Assembly (NCBI GenBank): GCA_015231925.1
Contig: JADGAQ010000015.1
Location: 1-37,694, forward strand
Reading direction: 5' to 3'
Length of the DNA stretch: 37,694 nt
Source: Magnetococcales bacterium
Lineage (GTDB): Bacteria; Pseudomonadota; Magnetococcia; Magnetococcales; JADGAQ01
Within the stretch, counting starts at the first letter, position 1; every line of letters begins with the position of its first letter. Positions 35,278 to 37,694 of this stretch are shown piece by piece. The notes below the pieces were generated by a model, which was not told the DNA's origin, ran no database searches, and saw only the letters and a program-made list of their open reading frames with translations. Both the position numbers and the translations under genes were made by a program.

Positions 35278-36666
35278 ATGTTTTGGGACAGTCACGCCCA
35301 TCTGACCTTTGCGGATTTCGCCGGCGAGAGAGAAGCGATTTTGCAGCGGGCTCATGCGGCCGGTGTGGAGGGTATCATCAGTATCGGCACCCGGAAGGCC
35401 GAGGTGCCGGAGCTGGTTGCCCTGTGTCGCCAGAGCCCGTCGCCACTTCTGGCCGTAACGGTGGGAATTCATCCCCATCATGCCGCCGAGGAGGCGTTGA
35501 GTGTGGAGGAGTTGGTGGAGCTGGCTTCCCGGCCGGGAGTGGTGGCCATCGGGGAGACCGGTCTCGACTTCTTTTACAACCACAGCGATACCGCCAGTCA
35601 GGAGGCCTCTTTTCGCCGTCATATCCGGGCGGCCTGCCGTATGGGCCTGCCCCTGGTCATTCATACACGAGATGCCGAATCCCGCACCCGCGCCATCCTC
35701 GAAGAGGAGGACGCCGCTGCCGTCGGTGGGGTGCTGCACTGTTTTTCGGCATCCCGTGATATGGCGGATTGGGCGGTGGAGCAGGGTTTCCACCTCTCCC
35801 TTTCGGGCATGGTGACCTTCAAGGCCGCCGGGGCCTTGCGGGAGACCGTGGCCGGTTTGCCACTGGAGCGGTTGCTGCTGGAGACCGATTCCCCCTATCT
35901 GGCGCCGGTTCCTCACCGGGGGCGGCGCAACGAACCTGCCTTCGTGGCGGAAGTCGCTGCTGCGGTGGCAGCCATTCAGGGGCGCCGTCTTGACGAAGTC
36001 GCCGAGGTGACCAGCGCCAATACCCGGCGATTGTTTCGTCTGGAAAACGGATTGCCGGGGTCTCCCTCCCATCGGGAGGTGCTGGCCTATGTCTTGAGAG
36101 GTTCGCTCTATCTCAACATCTCCCGGGGCTGCACCCTGCACTGCGCTTTTTGCCCCAAGTGGCAGGCCCCGGTCATCGGTGATTTCGACCTCTCCTTGCG
36201 AAAGAACCCCCGTGCCGAAGAGGTTATTCAGGCCATGGGCGACATTGGCTCTTATCGGGAAGTGGTTTTTTGCGGTTTTGGCGAACCTACTCTGCGCCTG
36301 GGGGTGCTTCTGGAAGTGGCGCGTGAGGTCAAGCGTCAGGGCGGTCGGGTGCGCATCAATACCGACGGACTGGCCAATCGGGTGCATCGTCGGGATGTCA
36401 CACCCGAGTTGGCCGGTTTGATCGACGAGGTTTCCGTTTCGCTCAACGCGCAAAACGCCGTGGTTTATAACCGGCATTGTCAGCCGGCTTTTCCGGATGC
36501 CTGGGAGGAGGTGCAGGATTTCATTCGTAAAGCGGTGCGTTTTGTACCCACGGTGACCGCCACGGCCATCGACGGTTTACCCGGTGTGGACATGGAGGCC
36601 TGCGAATCATTGGCCTTGTCCCTGGGGGCGCGTTTTCGGGCACGATTCTTGAATGATGTCGGGTGA
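35278..36666 (+). CDS. TatD hydrolase fused to a TatD-linked radical SAM domain
   Basis: A 462-residue two-domain protein. Residues 1-257 form a TatD-type metal-dependent hydrolase: DSHAHL (H6, H8), IGETGLDFFY (E93), LVIHTRDA (H129), GGVLHCFS (H154) and LLLETDSPYL (D204). TatD enzymes are 3'-5' exonucleases/DNases. Residues 270-462 form a radical SAM domain with the iron-sulfur cysteines C285, C289 and C292 in RGCTLHCAFCPKW, followed by VVFCGFGEPTLR and RINTDGLANR. Radical SAM proteins linked to TatD, adjacent or fused, are a known family (TIGR04038-type); their reaction is not established. The start is the ATG at 35278; the frame upstream lies over ricT. The joining linker is only about 12 residues with no internal stop. 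Confidence 0.93.
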   Translation: MFWDSHAHLTFADFAGEREAILQRAHAAGVEGIISIGTRKAEVPELVALCRQSPSPLLAVTVGIHPHHAAEEALSVEELVELASRPGVVAIGETGLDFFYNHSDTASQEASFRRHIRAACRMGLPLVIHTRDAESRTRAILEEEDAAAVGGVLHCFSASRDMADWAVEQGFHLSLSGMVTFKAAGALRETVAGLPLERLLLETDSPYLAPVPHRGRRNEPAFVAEVAAAVAAIQGRRLDEVAEVTSANTRRLFRLENGLPGSPSHREVLAYVLRGSLYLNISRGCTLHCAFCPKWQAPVIGDFDLSLRKNPRAEEVIQAMGDIGSYREVVFCGFGEPTLRLGVLLEVAREVKRQGGRVRINTDGLANRVHRRDVTPELAGLIDEVSVSLNAQNAVVYNRHCQPAFPDAWEEVQDFIRKAVRFVPTVTATAIDGLPGVDMEACESLALSLGARFRARFLNDVG

Positions 36667-36717
36667 GATCGCTCGGAAAGAGGCTACCCAGGACCACTGC
36701 CAGGGGAATTTGCTGCG

Positions 36718-37515
36718 ATGAACAAGGGGGTAAAACAACTTTTTCAGAATCTGCTGGGGCTGAAGGGATCCTCCTCGACACCCTCCGGAATGGTGCGGGA
36801 ACGGGGGCCGGACGTTATTCGGGATCCTGCGAGAATTACTGATATCATGACACAGGCCATGACTCAGGAGTTACCTCTTCAGCTTCATCTCGACAAGTTG
36901 CCGTTGACCTATTATTCCGGTTTTCAGTCTCCCGAAGAGGACGATCCAAAAGCCTTGTGGATTTCTCCGCTGGATCCCCAGGAGGGAAATGCCCAATTGG
37001 CGGTGGTCAGCCAGGTGGAGATCTCCTTCTTCGCGGAAAAAGGCACCATGCGGGCTTTACTGCGGGTGGAGGAACAGGCTGCCGATGGTTCCATCCGTCT
37101 GAACTGGCCCGAAAAGCTGTTACACGACACCCAGAAGCGTTCCCTTTACCGGGTGGATGTCGATTCTTCCTGCGGCATTAAAATCCAGTTGTGGGACAGT
37201 CAGGGGAAAAGATTGCCCATCAACCCTCTCGACATCAGCACCGGGGGAATCTCCTTTTCCAGCCAGACGGTCCACGAAACCCTGGCCAAGGGTAATCGGG
37301 TGCGTGTGCAGTTTCTCCTGCCGGAAGGGGAAGAGTCCTTTGGTATCGACGGCGTCATGTTGGGCAGTGTGGCCAAGGACCGCATACACCATATTTATCG
37401 CCTTCGTTTTCTGATTGCCTCTTACGAGGTGGCGCGGCGGGTGGAAGAGCTGGTGGCCATGCTGCAACGCCGTATTTTGCAGAAACGGAGCCGGATTTCC
37501 CAGTCCAGGGCTTGA
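36718..37515 (+). CDS. PilZ-domain protein (YcgR-like), c-di-GMP receptor
   Basis: A 265-residue protein with an N-terminal ~90-residue region resembling the YcgR N-terminal (flagellar brake) domain after a variable lead-in, then a PilZ domain. The c-di-GMP motif is visible: RSLYR (R141 and R145, RxxxR) and DISTGGISF (172-180, D/NxSxxG). YcgR-type proteins slow the flagellar motor or redirect adhesion when c-di-GMP is high; which output applies here is unknown. The ATG at 36718 follows AGGGGA at a long spacing of about 11 bases. It lies 51 bases after the TatD fusion gene and could be co-transcribed. No flagellar gene is in the window. Confidence 0.85.
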   Translation: MNKGVKQLFQNLLGLKGSSSTPSGMVRERGPDVIRDPARITDIMTQAMTQELPLQLHLDKLPLTYYSGFQSPEEDDPKALWISPLDPQEGNAQLAVVSQVEISFFAEKGTMRALLRVEEQAADGSIRLNWPEKLLHDTQKRSLYRVDVDSSCGIKIQLWDSQGKRLPINPLDISTGGISFSSQTVHETLAKGNRVRVQFLLPEGEESFGIDGVMLGSVAKDRIHHIYRLRFLIASYEVARRVEELVAMLQRRILQKRSRISQSRA

Positions 37516-37542
37516 GGGGGCGGTCAATTTCTTTCTAATCTT

Positions 37543-37571
37543 TTGACTTTCAATATATTATCTTTTATAAA
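37543..37571 (+). promoter_or_regulatory. Near-consensus sigma-70 promoter facing off the right edge
   Basis: TTGACT (37543-37548) and TATAAA (37566-37571) are separated by exactly 17 bases; both match the consensus at five of six positions. It lies in a strikingly AT-rich 90-base stretch after the PilZ gene. Transcription would start near 37578 and run through the right repeat arm. A 9-bp inverted repeat (AATCAAAAA at 37570-37578 with 37597-37605) follows at once. AT-richness alone raises the chance of a false match. Confidence 0.5.
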
Positions 37572-37606
37572 TCAAAAAAATGTTCTATCCTTTGAGTTTT
37601 TGATTA

Positions 37607-37660
37607 TACCGCGTCTGCTTTGGAATACATAATTTTTCGGTATCTGTTCAGGTATACGGG
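37607..37660. repeat. Right arm of the 54-base inverted repeat
   Basis: This arm matches the reverse complement of 1-54 with mismatches at 37617, 37629 and 37639 only. It begins where the AT-rich stretch ends and points outward in the same sense as the left arm. Confidence 0.85.
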
Positions 37661-37663
37661 GGT

Positions 37664-37685
37664 TTGGGGGGATTATCCCCCCCAA
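37664..37685. other. G6/C7 hairpin next to the right repeat arm
   Basis: TTGGGGGG (37664-37671), loop ATTAT, then seven C and AA (37677-37685) form a near-perfect stem with one unpaired C. It directly follows the repeat arm and probably belongs to the same dispersed element, whose remainder lies beyond the window. Confidence 0.6.
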
Positions 37686-37694
37686 CGGGTCCAG

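Overview
The window is a GC-rich, densely packed stretch of bacterial chromosome carrying mostly core genes. Family content points to Pseudomonadota: GlnE, IlvE, PdxJ-AcpS, a YhdP-type AsmA protein, RsmJ, HrpA, HU, a PheA with a C-terminal ACT domain, and a fabD-fabG-acpP-fabF cluster. YhdP, RsmJ and HrpA are typical of gamma/beta-type genomes, while the holB-ricT-tatD run is also common in alphaproteobacteria. A deep-branching lineage such as Magnetococcales would fit, but that is inference. I see no phage, CRISPR array, integrase or transposase.

Layout. 1-5888 (minus): glnE, ilvE, ettA, closed by a strong terminator at 54-88. 5994-10497 (plus): yhdP-like, pdxJ and acpS, tightly packed. 10500-11950: a small accessory patch with a DUF1016 nuclease-like gene broken by one missing base near its 5' end, a previously unlisted relic of a formylglycine-generating-enzyme (SUMF1) domain on the minus strand, and a non-coding stretch. 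11945-17335: small genes on both strands: a 50-residue membrane peptide, panE, a monohaem cytochrome c, a macrodomain protein, a lytic transglycosylase, a DUF4344 zinc-protease-like protein, a DUF423 membrane protein and a membrane-anchored LamG-like protein. 17336-22683: a divergent promoter region, an HU gene with hairpins on both sides, then hrpA and rsmJ on the minus strand. 22767-26813: pheA-lgt-uvrC-pgsA, all overlapping. 26844-27167: a tRNA cluster Gly(GCC)-Cys(GCA)-Gly(GCC) behind a near-consensus promoter. 27401-37515: an NYN protein, fabD-fabG-acpP-fabF, mltG, tmk, holB, ricT, a TatD-radical SAM fusion and a YcgR-like PilZ protein.

How the genes relate. AcpS (10042) loads the phosphopantetheine arm onto AcpP (29747), which FabD, FabG and FabF use for fatty acid elongation. 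PgsA and Lgt then act on phospholipid headgroups and lipoprotein lipidation. MltG and the SLT protein cut peptidoglycan. Tmk and HolB serve DNA replication. Neighbouring genes are often coupled by 4-base start/stop overlaps (ATGA, GTGA, TTGA).

Most notable. (1) The window is bounded by a near-identical 54-base inverted repeat (1-54 and 37607-37660, 3 mismatches), followed on the right by a G6/C7 hairpin. This suggests a dispersed repeat at which an assembly contig ended. (2) The SUMF1-domain relic at 11519-11679. (3) The frameshifted DUF1016 gene. (4) A TatD hydrolase and a radical SAM domain in one chain. (5) A ~134-base imperfect palindrome plus a 13-bp hairpin between acpP and fabF. (6) A terminator-like hairpin in the leader of the HU gene, and an HU terminator lying inside the coding end of hrpA. 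I found no complete, clearly new multi-gene system.
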